A stretch of 64,000 bases of DNA. Source: Rheum nobile (Eukaryota > Streptophyta > Magnoliopsida > Caryophyllales > Polygonaceae). The position numbers and the translations under genes are program-made. The stretch lies in NCBI GenBank assembly GCA_027886185.1, contig WOAB01000055.1, forward strand, positions 914,501 through 978,500, written 5' to 3'. Below the pieces are notes generated by a model that ran no database searches, had not been told where the DNA came from, and saw only the letters and a list, made by a program, of their open reading frames with translations. Shown one piece after another: positions 37,068 to 48,782 of the stretch (positions are counted from its first letter, which is position 1; each line of letters begins with the position of its first letter).

Positions 37068-39466
37068 AGTTTTTTTTTTTTAATTTTAATGAAAAGATAA
37101 GAATTTCATTCATTGGTAAGTAGCAAAACTTACAAAATTTCAGGAAAGCCTAGGTGAATCAAAGAAGATTTCAAATCCACACACTCTCAAGTCAAGTTCC
37201 AGTCTCTCTATTGTCTTTTTTTTTTTTTTTTCCATTTAGTTCTAGTATAATTTCTAATGTGATTGATAATAATCTTAGAACATTTAGAAGTGTTGATGTG
37301 CTTGTCTTGAAAGATCTTCAAATTCTTGCATCTCTAGATGTAGTAGATGGATGCAGTGACACTGCAAACCCAAAAAGCAAACCACAGAGAGTTTTTGTTC
37401 CTCATTCTTTCCATACTGTTGATCCATTCATGGATGTCATTATGTCTCCTGTCTAATTTCCCCCAACTAAGGACCTTGTTCATGACTTATTTAGAGAACT
37501 TGCATTGAAACCATATGTGCTTAGTGGTTTCTTGGTCTTGGTTACAAAGTGGACAAATATCCTCTTGGATAATGCCCATGCTTTTAAGTTTGTGCTTGGT
37601 GAAGACTCCTTCTTAAATGATCATCTAGATAAGAAATGAGACTCTGGGAGTGATAAGCTTGCCCCAAATCCATCTACTCCAATCAACAGTTGTTCCTCTG
37701 TGCCTGAGCTCATCATAGAGAGTTTTACTGTCAAACTTTCCTCTTCTAGATATGATAACTGGTGCATTGCCTGCGTTCAGTTGTTGAAGAATTGAATCCC
37801 TCGTATTGAGGATGGTTGTCCAAAGTGCACTATCAGTGCCTTTTCTTGTGATCTCCTAGAAGTTCATATCCCTGATCAGGTTATTTCTTCCTCAAGTGTG
37901 CCAAATGGAGTCAGAGTCATTGAGGAGGTCATGAATAAGCTCAGAGATAGAGGTTTTGTTCCAGGACAAGATTTCTTTGAGCCCCAAGCCACCTTCATCC
38001 CTTGGTCTGCAAACTTTGCTCCAAGCCACTAGAGCTTTCTTGCCATCACTGCTTCCACTCCAAAGGAAGTTTCTCATGATGGCAGTAATGCTTTTGATGA
38101 TCTTTTTGGGAATGATAAAGACCTTGCACTAGTAGTTGATGATGCCATATAGAACTGCATTGACCGGCTGAAGTCTCCCAGCATAAGACAGATGTCTAGA
38201 AGCCCAACAATTGACCTTTCCTGTGATCTTGTTAACAAGGGGTTTGAAGTCTTCAGTTAGGACCTTCTTGCTGCAGAGGGGAACTCCTAGATAAGTCACT
38301 GGGAAGGTGTCCTTTTCCATATCCATAACTGCAAGTGCTTCACACACTATTCTATCATCCATGCCTGCAAAATAATTTTTTGATTTGGAGTTGTTGATGC
38401 TGAGTCCTAAGCAATTGCCGAATTCATCAGGGATTTGTTTGACAATGTGAAGAGTGGTGATGTTGCCATGAGTAAAAATGAATAAGTCATCTGCAAAGCA
38501 GATATGAGTTATTCTTGTTCTGTTGCACTGAAGGTGAAGTTTGAAGGTTTTTTTTTTTTTTTTTTTTGCTTTTGGAGTTCAGAAGTCTTGTGAGGTACTC
38601 CATAATGAAGACAAAGAGGTATGGGGCGAGGGGGTCTCCTTGTCTCAGGCCTCTCTAGCTTTTAATGAATCCCACCAATTCCCACCAATGTTGATGGTGA
38701 AGGAGCTGCTCATAACACATTCTCTAATCCAGTTTATCATAGTTGGGTGAATGCCAAACTCTTGGAGAATTTGAAACAAAAACTGCCAGTTAATTGCATC
38801 ATATGCTTTCATGAGATCAATCTTGATTGCATTGCGGGGGCTAGTGTATTTTCTATTGTATCCCTTGATTATATCTTGTCATTAGGGCTGAGCACGGGCC
38901 AGAACCCGACCCGAACCCGAAAAGCCCGAAACCCTAAAAAATCGGGACCGAAGACCGAACCAAAGTCATCGGGTTCGGTTCGGGTTGGGTTCGGGCTAAA
39001 CAACACTCGTAAATAAAAAAAGCAGACTGTATTGGGCTAAAACCCGAACCGAACCCGAACCGACCCGAAACCCGAAACACTGAAAATGTCAGACCGAAAC
39101 CCGAACTGAAGTCATATGGGTTCGGGTTTTTTGGGTCGGGTCGGGTCGGTTCGGGTTTTCGGTTCGATCGGCCTGTGCTCAGCCCTACTTGTCATACAAC
39201 AATGTTGTGTCTAATTGATCTGCCATTAATGAAGGCACCCTGAGCTCTGTCAATTAGTTTAGGGAGAACTGATTGTAGTCTTGTGACAATAAGCTTGGAT
39301 ATGATTGTGTAGATGGAAGTACAACAAGCTATGGGTCTGTAGTCCATAATGGTATTAGGCTGATCCTTTTTTGAGATGAGAGCAATAGTTGAGCAGCCTA
39401 TCTGTTTCAGGAGTTTGCCCTTCTTAGAGAAATATCGGCCCGTATGAACAAGGTACACAATCATGT
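37068..39466 (-). mobile_element. L1-type LINE remnant, reverse transcriptase region to poly(A)
   Basis: Read leftward: DYRPIACCTSIYTIISKLI and RAQGAFINGRSIRHNI (39.4-39.2 kb) open the reverse transcriptase. The hAT-like MITE follows, then more RT with the catalytic FADD in HICFADDLFIFTHG (about 38.5 kb), the thumb region (DTFPVTYLGVPL, about 38.3 kb) and SWNKTSISELIHDLLND (about 37.9 kb). A cysteine-rich ICPLCNQD segment lies near 37.55 kb, typical of the zf-RVT tail of plant L1 LINEs. The plus-strand T-run near 37069-37081 is the poly(A) tail. Several stops and frameshifts break the frame. The endonuclease is absent, so the copy is 5'-truncated, as is usual for LINEs. Confidence 0.85.
38883..39187. 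mobile_element. hAT-like MITE inserted in the LINE, with 8-bp target duplication
   Basis: A 305-bp element with terminal inverted repeats TAGGGCTGAGCAC and GTGCTCAGCCCTA, flanked on both sides by CTTGTCAT (38875-38882 and 39188-39195). An 8-bp duplication is typical of hAT elements. The inside is many copies of CGGGTTCGG-like sequence and its complement, so the element can fold on itself. No coding content. It splits the LINE reverse transcriptase frame and is therefore younger than the LINE. Confidence 0.85.
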
Positions 39467-39540
39467 GTGATGCGATGCATAAGAGTAATGTGATTTATAA
39501 TTTATGTTCAATGTGGTGCATAAATATTGGTACACGATAC

Positions 39541-41920
39541 TGTAACACCCCCAAACCTTAACCCTTTTGGAAATGTATTACCGCCAGTGACCCCAGTGTT
39601 CCTTACCGAGATCACCCAAGGCTTTACCAAATAAATACAATTTATGAAATGCAATTGATACACCAAGATCAAACAATAAATTCCAAAACATAACATTGTT
39701 GAGGAAACAAGAGTTACGGGATTACAACCCAATCCCGAATAGGCCAAACATAGAGTTCAAACAAAGTACAGCGGAAGACAAATAAAAGATTTTACAAACG
39801 GGGTTGTGATCGTGATGATCACTTGCCCAAGGATCTCAACCTGATTAAAAGCAATTATTAAAACATCCAAAAACAACCGTCGTCTTCATAGTCAATCTAG
39901 TCTCCTCAAATCTTCACTCTATCTGATGTGCCGAATCGAACGGATGACACCAGCCCACATGCGGAGAACAAAGTTCGTGGGTTAGTCTACTTGAATAGAC
40001 TAGCAAGGGTAAAAAGCAGAATGGTTCGAGTGATCGTAACCGTTTACTATCATTGTCCCTCGAATAATAACCGAAGGGACGATACATAACCCGACACTTT
40101 CACGGAATAACAACAAGAGGTATGCATGAGAGAAGATTCTGGAAGACTTCATCTTCACAGAAATCGACTCGAAAAGAGACTCTAAGAGATTGAGTCTTTA
40201 AGGAAAAATGACAAATCTGGAATGATTACATGATCATACAACAATGATTTAAAACTGTCTGAGATGCTTCGGTTCACGACCAACCTCATCGCCTACAGCG
40301 AATCCAGATTGGAAAGAAAACGTACTACATTCAAGTCAAGACGAGTTTTCCTAGCTGCACTGAACTTAGCTGCACTACTCGCCCAAGGTATATTAATCAT
40401 GTGCACTCGGGCACTTATCTTATTTAATTCCAAAACGAGCATTACGTTATAAGCTTTTACATCTCCACACAAGAGATATCGGATCTCCTCACAAGAGATA
40501 TCGGATCTCATCACAAGAGATATCAGATCTCCTCACAAGAGATATCGAAGGGATGAACCCTGGAAGATTTGGCACTAGCGAAGTGCGCCTACCCTGTGAA
40601 AGGGTATGGTCATGACCAAAGAGAAAGTACTGGGGATGAACCACCAAGTACCAGTTATAAAGAAACAGCTAAACCCCCTCAAGGTACATAGCGTTCCTAG
40701 CCACTAGTGCTAACTAAACAGTATAGCATAACAACAGTTACTGGATAAATCCACATAAAGGCCCGAAAGGCGATCACAGATAATAGCGTTGTTCTAACAG
40801 ATATACAACCTATTATATGATTTTCAAAACAGTTTAACAAAACCGTTTCCAGACAAACAGAATATTCATTCCAAATTAATTACTCAGATAAACTACTGAT
40901 AATTAATGTAAATATGGAACGAATGAGCAAGAGCGAACCGCCACTTGCCTTAATCCGCAGAGTTTGAACGAAGTCTAATGACGGGATTCCGGGCTCGACA
41001 CAGAGACGAATATGCCAACTCCGGTACCTTCGGATCGATCCATACAGAAACCCTAAGTTAGATTCGACAAACAACAATACCGATCTACGAAAGAACAAAA
41101 GGAATCGAAGGAAACGAAACCCGAACGAAGGCTACGGAAGCCAACACCAACAACCCGGCCAACAACAACTCGCCGGCGGGCGCCGTCTCAACCACGGCGG
41201 GCGCCGCTCAACCACGGCGGCTGGCCTCCTTCATCACGGCGGTCGCCGTTCACCACGGCGGGCGCCGTCTCATGCCGGCGGTCGCCGTGATCCTCGCGGC
41301 GGTCGCCGTCGCGAACGAAAATAGAAATACGAGAGGAGAAAACTCACCCTCGACGATCGATTTGGCTCGTCTTTCGCCTTGTTTGGTTTCTAGGCTTCTA
41401 AGGCCTCCCAAGCTTCCCCTTGGCCACCGAGAACGACACTAAACGAGCTCCGACGATCCACTTAGAGCCTTCTCGAGAGAGAGCGTTTTTGAGAGTCGAG
41501 AATCTGAGAGCGCTTCTGCGTCTTTCGCACCCTCTTCCACCCTCACCCAACACCTCTATTTATAGAAGAAATTAGGGTCTTTGCCTCTTGGACAATATCC
41601 AAACCCTTTTGCCCCTTGGACAATGGCTCTTGGACAAAAACCTTTGGATAAAGAATCTTGTACTATTGCCCATTAGATAACAACTCTTGGGCAATAAACT
41701 TGTACCAATCTTAATCCGCGTTAACGAAAGTCGTACACGAACGAGTATAAACTCCCAACACACCTCGACTGTATAATTCTTCACTGAGAAAAATATTACA
41801 AATACAGAGCACATTACAGAATGTCTTAAGCTCTCAGAATTAAATCCGACGTACCAAACGGACGTTCGGAAAAAAATCCATAATTCTCAAAATAGCCTTA
41901 CAAAATTACGGGGTATCACA
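39541..41920 (-). repeat. 3' LTR of the Ty3 element
   Basis: Pairs with 46376-48777. It contains four tandem copies of a roughly 25-bp unit (ACAAGAGATATCGGATCTCC, about 40466-40547) and a GC-rich palindromic array CGGCGGTCGCCG / CGGCGGGCGCCG (about 41164-41320). ORFs here are mirrored in the other LTR and are not genes. Confidence 0.92.
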
Positions 41921-41949
41921 TCACCTCCCCCTTAAAAGAAGTTTCGACC

Positions 41950-42894
41950 CCGAAACTTGGCCGAAAAACAACTCGGGAAAGTGTCTGAGCATCTCTGCCT
42001 CGGTTTCCCAAGTAACTTCCTCAGTCCCAGACCTGGACCATATAACTCGTACCAACAGTACGATCTCGTTGCACAGTCACTTCACACGACGTTCGAGAAT
42101 GCACACTGGCATCTCCTCTCAAGTACCATTTGCCTGAATCTCGACGTCCTTATAGCTCAGCCTACGAGACTCATCTTGGCACGAATATCCTTAGCAATGA
42201 TACGTGGAACACATTATACACTGGGTATGCCGATGGCGACAATGCCAAACGGTACGTTAGAGATCTTACTCGATCTAGAATTTTGAATGGTCCCATGTAG
42301 CGAGGGTTAAGCTTCCCACGCTTACCAAACCTGAAACATCCTTGGGTGGCGATACTGTGACAAGTACCTTGACACCAACCTTGAACTCAACACTTTAACA
42401 TTTCTGATCTGCGTAAAACTTTTGTCGACTCTGAGCGGTCAACAACCTCTGTCTACTCAGAGCAATGCTCGAAGTTGTCCTTTCGACCAACTCTGGTCCA
42501 AGTAGAATCTTGTCGGCGTACTCAACCCAACAAATCTGAGATCTACATCTGTGCCCATACAAAGCTTCAAACGGAGCCATCTTGATTGTATCATGCCAAC
42601 TATTATCGTACGTGAGCTCAATCAGACTTAGGCTGTCTTCCCAGCTAGTCGGATGATCGAGTACGTATACTTCTTAGCATATCCTCCAGGGTCTAGATGG
42701 TCTTTCAGACTGACCATCTGTCTGAGGATGAAACGCTGCTGAATCTCAATTCAATTCCCATGGCCTTGTGAAGTTCTTGCTATAAACTTGACATAAATCG
42801 GCCATCTCGATCCGATACAATGGTCTTAGGAATGCCATGTAACGGACAATCTCCTGGTGGAAACTTCTGCTGACCTCTGAGTTACCCAAGTAAC
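41950..42894 (-). pseudogene. Integrase C-terminal half of the Ty3 element
   Basis: Directly after the truncated RNase H comes GIPKTIVSDRDGRF (second catalytic Asp of integrase, about 42.83 kb). FHPQTDGQSER follows (third catalytic residue, Glu, about 42.74 kb), then MAPFEALYGHRCRSQICW (42.58 kb). The HHCC zinc finger and the first catalytic Asp are deleted. The terminal domain decays before the polypurine tract. Confidence 0.75.
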
Positions 42895-44207
42895 CTCAGT
42901 TTCCAATGCAAATACTATTGCTGCTAGTTCTAGGTCATGTGTTGGTTAGTTTGCTTCATAGGTTTTCAATTGTCTAGATGCGTATGCAATATCCTTGCCT
43001 TTCTGCATCAAAGACACATCCCAACCCATTTCTCGAAGCATTAACTATAGACCATATAGCCAACATTCTTTCTGACAATGCCAAAACTGGTGTAAAAGTC
43101 AGACACTGTTTCAACTTCTTGAAAACTGGTCTTGCACTTGTCATCCCAGACAACTTCTGGTTGACCTTGTGGACAGACTGGTCATAGGTGGAGAGATCTT
43201 AGAAAAAAATCCTTTCATGAACCGTCTATAATGTCCTGCAAGCTCTGGGAAACTGCGCACCTCACTCACACCCTGAGACCGCTTCCAAACAACTACTGAT
43301 TCACTCTTCTGGGGAATAACCATAACCTCATTCTTATTGATCACATGGCCTAAGAAAGCCACTTCTAGATCCAACAATCGCACTTAGCCCACTTTGCGTA
43401 CAACCGACTTGGTCTAAGGACCGATAAAGCAATCCGCAGACGTTCCTTGTGAGCTTCCTTGCTCGGGAAAAATCAAAATGCCATTGATGAAGACCACTAT
43501 AAACTTATTCAAGTACTGGTCTAAAACATCGATGCACTAGGTTTATGAAAACTCCTAGAGCATTCGTAAGCTCAGATGACATGACTACAAACTCGTAGTA
43601 ACCATCTCTTGTCCGAAACACAATCCTCGGAATATCATCCTCACGAATCCTGAGCTGATGATACCCAGATCTCATGTCGATCTTGGAGAAAACTTTTGCT
43701 CCATGTAGTTGATCCAACAGATCATCACTCCTTGGCAACAGATACTTGCTCTTGATCGTGACTTTATTCAACTCTCGAAAGTCAAAACAAAGTCGAAACG
43801 GTCCATCTTTTATCTTGACAAATAAACTAGGGCACTCCTACTTAAGGTGATGCACTCAGCTTTATATAACTTTTGTCAAGAAGATCCTTGAGTTGCTTCT
43901 TCAACTCTTGCATCTCAACAGGAGCCATCCGGTACGGTGCCTCAGAGATCGGCGTGGTACACGGCTCGAGATCAATTGCAAACTCCACGACACGGTTTGG
44001 GGTATCCAGGAATATCTTCTGGAAAGACACCCGTAAATCCTCTAACCACAGAAATATCAAAAACTGAAGTCGATCACTGCCTTGTGACGCTTCCGTCAAT
44101 CCATACCGAGAATAATTATCGTATGAACCATGGTTATTTAGGTCAAATCGCTTTGAATTTCTTACCCTTGATGGTAATTGACAATCCGACAGACGATTGG
44201 TTCCCAC
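42895..44207 (-). pseudogene. Reverse transcriptase and RNase H of the Ty3 element, broken
   Basis: The RT opening (RVVEFAIDLEPCTTPISEAP, PYRMAPVEMQELKKQLKDLL) is at 44.1-43.8 kb. The fingers/palm region (KIDMRSGYHQLRI, RDGYYEFVVMSSELTNA) is at 43.77-43.5 kb. The connection region (DLEVAFLGHVINKNEV, SFPELAGHYRRFMKGF) is at 43.38-43.2 kb. RNase H motifs (ASRQLKTYE, THDLELAAIVFALE) end at about 42.9 kb. Frameshifts or stops separate these blocks, and a YxDD box does not survive in the open frames. The order matches Ty3 pol. Confidence 0.8.
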
Positions 44208-44299
44208 TAAATGGTCACCATCTTGGACCAGCCCACTACATGGTTCACAGACGACTCACTAGTGGCTCCGAGTCCAGGCCCAGCCATTACCAGCGTCCT

Positions 44300-44530
44300 C
44301 TGTTGTTATGAGCCGCTGTCCATACATCTCAACCCATCCTTGGTAGCTCCACCTAATTAATAGGCAGCCATCTCCTCAGAGGTTGTTGGTGAGTCTCGAA
44401 CACGAGACCTTACCCCATCAACAAGCAACGAAACATAACTTGGTATAAACCAAAGGTTCGTATATAAGAAGAGTTACAACAAAAGGTTCACAACCTCGTT
44501 GCACACACAACTTAACTACAACCATCCAAA
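44300..44530 (-). repeat. Unexplained segment in the protease region, possibly tRNA-related
   Basis: Upstream in element orientation, a decayed aspartic protease start (VVDVGATQTFIL) is visible near 44.53 kb. The protease then disappears into about 230 bp that do not read as retroelement protein. On the minus strand this segment contains GTGTTCGAGAC, close to a pol III B-box (GGTTCGANNCC), after GATGGGGTAAGGTCTC. It could be a SINE or a rearranged piece of the element. I cannot define its ends. Confidence 0.3.
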
Positions 44531-44597
44531 ATGAAAGTCTGGGTAGCACCCACATCAACAACACATTAACAAAAGTGTAATGCAGATACAAAGTACT

Positions 44598-45941
44598 CTA
44601 AGCATTAGGAGCATAGGGTCCATCCACCTCACGTATCACGTACAGGCGTTGACCTTGGCTTCCTGAAGCCATCGGGGCTTTCCCTTTGTTCTGCGCAGTC
44701 GTCTGCATTGAAGGGCTAGGAGCTTCCACCGGACTGAACTTGGGTCGGTTGTTCTGATTAACATACCCTTGTCGTGACTCAGCTCCTTTCACATTCCTCC
44801 GCTGACAGAACGCCTGCATATGACCATCCTTTCCGCAGTCAAAGCATGTCTTTTTGTCCTTCAGACATTCATTGCTCTTGTGCCCGTGCGTACCGCAGTT
44901 GTAGCACTGGATCAGGCTATTGCCCTGACCCGAACATTGCGTAGACCCATCCTGAGTCATATTCGTTCTTGCTCGGCCAGATTTGGCAAAATCTGATGGT
45001 GGCGCGGGGCGTTTGAACCCACTTGCCTGAGGCTGGTACTGCACTTGCCTCTGGCTGTTACGCTTCTTGGTCGACTCCTCCAGAGTCACCTCCAGCTTAT
45101 AGGCTGTATCCACATACTGCTCCAGAGTAGAGCATGTGTGGTGCACCATCATCGGCTTGATGTCTGGACTCATCCATTCGTGGAAATACCAGATCTTCTA
45201 TGCCTCACTGGATATCTCAGGTCCAGCGTACTGCATTAGATGATTGAATTTGGTTGCAAGCTCGGTCACCTTCAATCCATCCGTTTGCGGATACAGAAAC
45301 TCCTTGTGTTTCTCCTCCCTCATAGCACGAGAGAAGAAACGATCAGTCATCTTGGTCTTAAACATAGACCAGGTCAAAACCGGGCTATCAGCTAAGCCGG
45401 TACTCTCCCACCATTCACTGGCTTCTTCCTTTAACTGAAGAGAGGCTATATGCACTCTCTCCGCTTCAGTGCACTCAACATTACGGAAAAGCCGCTCCAT
45501 GTGGGAAAACCAATGAGCCACCTTGACTGGCTCTCCTTTCCCATCGAAGCTGTCAGGCCTCATGGAGTTAACAGCCTTCAGGGCTCGGCCATACTCCCCT
45601 CTATTCCTGATCACCCCTCCATGCAGCACATGGTTCTCTTGTTCCTCAAACCTCGGAACTTCTCGAGATACTGGCACTCCTTGTGCCTGATGCACATTCG
45701 GGCGTAACGCGTCGGCAATCGCTTGCATGACGATTCCCCGAATTTCTGCAACAGCTGCTTTATCAAATATCCTTGGAGCGTTGTCCCTAGCTGGGTCGTT
45801 GCCTCCAGGATTATTATGGAAGACAGACTCACGCTCTTCTGATGGGTCTGCAACATTCCTCGGATTTAGTCTGGGGTCATTGCTTGGCCCAGCACCAGTA
45901 CGGATAGTGTTCCTCGTGTTCACCATCTGTTTACCGATCAA
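44598..45941 (-). pseudogene. Gag of the Ty3 element, one stop codon
   Basis: The frame from 45941 (start MIGKQMVNTRN; a second Met four residues on is the likelier start) runs as the Retrotrans_gag domain (WFSHMERLFRNVECTEAERV, SEWWESTG). A TAG at 45198-45200 interrupts it, then the same frame continues (MSPDIKPMM) to two zinc knuckles, CYNCGTHGHKSNEC and CFDCGKDGHMQAFC, about 45 codons apart from the end. Gag is thus whole apart from a single stop. Its role would be assembly of the virus-like particle and RNA binding. Confidence 0.85.
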
Positions 45942-46358
45942 ATTCCAATGATTTTATCACTTTAGTATCATTTTGATATAATTATTGTAATAAAATCAAC
46001 TTAGAATAGATCAACTTGGTAATTTTTATTGATGGACTCGAACCGAGTTACTAGGTTCTACAACCTCAACTCACAACGAGCGAACTGGGAATCAAGCCTA
46101 GCTAGAGATGGTGAAACCACCTCGGCTTTTCCCGGGTTCCTCTGAAGGGAACAGAATGCACCCATATCAAACGGGGCAACGGGAAGGAATTAGTCTTTCT
46201 AGACATAGAAGCAAGCTTACTATATCAGACTGTACAGAAGACATGACTATGAACGGTATTTTGAAATTCTTTTCACTTTGAAAATTCTGAGCCCTTTTGA
46301 AGCATTTTCAAAAACGGATAAATGATTTATAAAATCCCAAACCCGTTTTAAAACCTTT

Positions 46359-46371
46359 GGCTCTGATACCA
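46359..46371 (-). other. Primer binding site, initiator-Met tRNA type
   Basis: TGGTATCAGAGCC on the minus strand, beginning 4 bases after the end of the 5' LTR. It is complementary to the 3' end of plant initiator methionine tRNA and confirms the orientation of the element. Confidence 0.9.
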
Positions 46372-46375
46372 CAAC

Positions 46376-48777
46376 TGTAACACCCCCAAAACTTAACCCT
46401 TTTGGAAAGGTATTACCGCCAGTGACCCCAGTGTTCCTTACCGAGATCACCCAAGGCTTTACCAAATAAATACAATTTATGAAATGCAATTGATACACCA
46501 AGATCAAGCAATAAATTCCAAAACATAACATTGTTGAGGAAACAAGAGTTACGGGATTACAACCCAATCCCGAATAGGCCAAACACAGAGTTCAAACAAA
46601 GTACAGCGGAAGACAAATAAAAATTTTTACAAACGGGGTTGTGATCGTGATGATCACTTGCCCAAGGATCTCAACCTGATTAAAAGCAATTATTAAAACA
46701 TCCAAAAATAACCGTCGTCTTCATAGTCAATCTAGTCTCCTCAAATCTTCACTCTATCTGATGTGCCGAATCGAACGGATGACACCAGCCCACATGCGGA
46801 GAACAAAGTTCATGGGTTAGTCTACTTGAATAGACTAGCAAGGGTAAAAAGCAGAATGGTTCGAGTGATCGTAACCGTTTACTATCATTGTCCCTCGAAT
46901 AATAACCGAAGGGACGATACATAACCCGGTACTTTCACGGAATAACAACAAGAGGTATGCATGAGAGAAGATTCTGGAAGACTTCATCTTCACAGAAATT
47001 GACTCGAAAAGAGACTCCAAGAGATTGAGTCTTTAAGGAAAAATGACAAATCTGGAATGATTACAGGATCATACAACAATGATTTAAAACTGACTGAGAT
47101 GCTTCGGTTCACGACCAACCTCATCGCCTACAGCGAATCCAGATTGGAAAGAGAACGTACTACATTCAAGTCAAGACGAGTTTTCCTAGCTGCACTGAAC
47201 TTAGCTGCACTACTCGCCCAAGGTATATTAATCATGTGCACTCAGGCACTTATCTTATTTAATTCCAAAACGAGCATTACGTTATAAGCTTTTACATCTC
47301 CACACAAGAGATATCGGATCTCCTCACAAGAGATATCGGATCTCCTCACAAGAGATATCAGATCTCCTCACAAGAGATATCGAAGGGATGAACCCTGGAA
47401 GATTTGACACTAGCGAAGTGCGCCTACCCTGTGAAAGGGTATGGTCATGACCAAAGAGAAAGTACTGGGGATGAACCACCAAGTACCAGTTATAAAGAAA
47501 CAGCTAAACCCCCTCAAGGTACATAGCGTTCCTAGCCACTAGTGCTAACTAAACAGTATAGCACAACAACAGTTACTGGATAAATCCACATAAAGGCCCG
47601 AAAGGCGATCACAGATAATAGCGTTGTTCTAACAGATATACAACCTATTATATGATTTTCAAAACAGTTTAACAAAACCGTTTCCAGACAAACAGAATAT
47701 TCATTCCAAATTAATTACTCAGATAAACTACTGATAATTAATGTAAATATGGAACGAATGAGCAAGAGCGAACCGCCACTTGCCTTAATCCGCAGAGTTT
47801 GAACGAAGTCTAATGACGGGATTCCGGGCTCGACACAGAGACGAATCTGCCAACTCCGGTACCTTCGGATCGACCCATACAGAAACCCTAAGTTAGATTC
47901 GACAAACAACAATACCGATCTACGAAAGAACGAAAGGAATCGAAGGAAACGAAACCCGAACAAAGGCTACGGAAGCCAACACCAACAACCCGGCCAACAA
48001 CAACTCGCCGGTGGGCGCCACAACAATCACGGCGGGCGCCGCTCAACCACGGCGGCTGGCCTCCTTCATCACGGCGGTCGCCGTTCACCACGGCGGGCGC
48101 CGTCTCATGCCGGCGGTCGCCGCCTTCGAGCCGGCGATCGCCGTGATCCTCGCGGCGGTCGCCGTCGCGAACGAAAACAAAAATACGAGAGGAGAAAACT
48201 CACCCTCGACGATCGATTTGGCTCGTCTTTCGCCTTGTTTGGTTTCTAGGCTTCTAAGGGCCTCCCAAGCTTCCCCTTGGCCACCGAGAACGACAGTAAA
48301 CGAGCTCCGACGATCCACTTAGAGCCTTCTCGAGAGAGAGCGTTTTTGAGAGTCGAGAATCTGAGAGCGCTTCTGCGTCTTTCGCACCCTCTTCCACCCT
48401 CACCCAACACCTCTATTTATAGAAGAAATTAGGGTCTTTGCCTCTTGGACAATATCCAAACCCTTTTGCCCCTTGGACAATGGCTTTTGGACAAAAACCT
48501 TTGGATAAAGAATCTTGTACTATTGCCCATTAGATAACAACTCTTGGGCAATAAACTTGTACCAATCTTAATCCGCATTAACGAAAGTCGTACACGAACG
48601 AGTATAAACTCCCAACACACCTCGACTGTATAATTCTTCACTGAGAAAAATATTACAAATACAGAGCACATTATAGAATGTCTTAAGCTCTCAGAATTAA
48701 ATCTGACGTACCAAACGGACGTTCGGAAAAAAATCCATAATTCCCAAAATAGCCTTACAAAATTACGGGGTATCACA
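46376..48777 (-). repeat. 5' LTR of the Ty3 element
   Basis: Partner of 39541-41920, about 22 bp longer, mainly because the GC-rich palindrome array (about 48005-48172) has one additional unit around CCGGCGATCGCCG. The tandem ACAAGAGATATC repeats lie near 47301-47383. Confidence 0.92.
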
Positions 48778-48782
48778 GATAC

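Larger units (their letters stand above)
39541..48777 (-). mobile_element. Ty3/gypsy LTR retrotransposon (Tekay/Del-like), structurally complete but internally deleted
   Basis: The element is 9237 bp, in reverse orientation, flanked by GATAC at 39536-39540 and 48778-48782. Its LTRs of 2.38 and 2.40 kb begin TGTGATACCCCGT and end GGTGTTACA in element orientation. The PBS TGGTATCAGAGCC (46359-46371 on the minus strand, 4 bp from the LTR) matches initiator-Met tRNA. A polypurine tract AAGGGGGAGGTGA abuts the other LTR near 41921. Gag is nearly whole. Protease is reduced to a scrap, reverse transcriptase is shifted, and a deletion joins RNase H to the middle of integrase. LTR style and a gag starting MVNTRNTIRTGAGPSND point to the Tekay/Del group. 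Both LTRs are nearly identical by eye, so insertion is fairly recent, yet the copy cannot be autonomous. Confidence 0.92.

Noticed and set aside
37154..37456. 100-codon plus-strand frame downstream of E1-alpha
   Set aside because: It overlaps the minus-strand LINE tail and is low in complexity at its start (F-run from the T-tract).
42978..45951. Several plus-strand frames across the Ty3 gag and pol region
   Set aside because: They are complements of the minus-strand gag and pol blocks, whose motifs are unambiguous.
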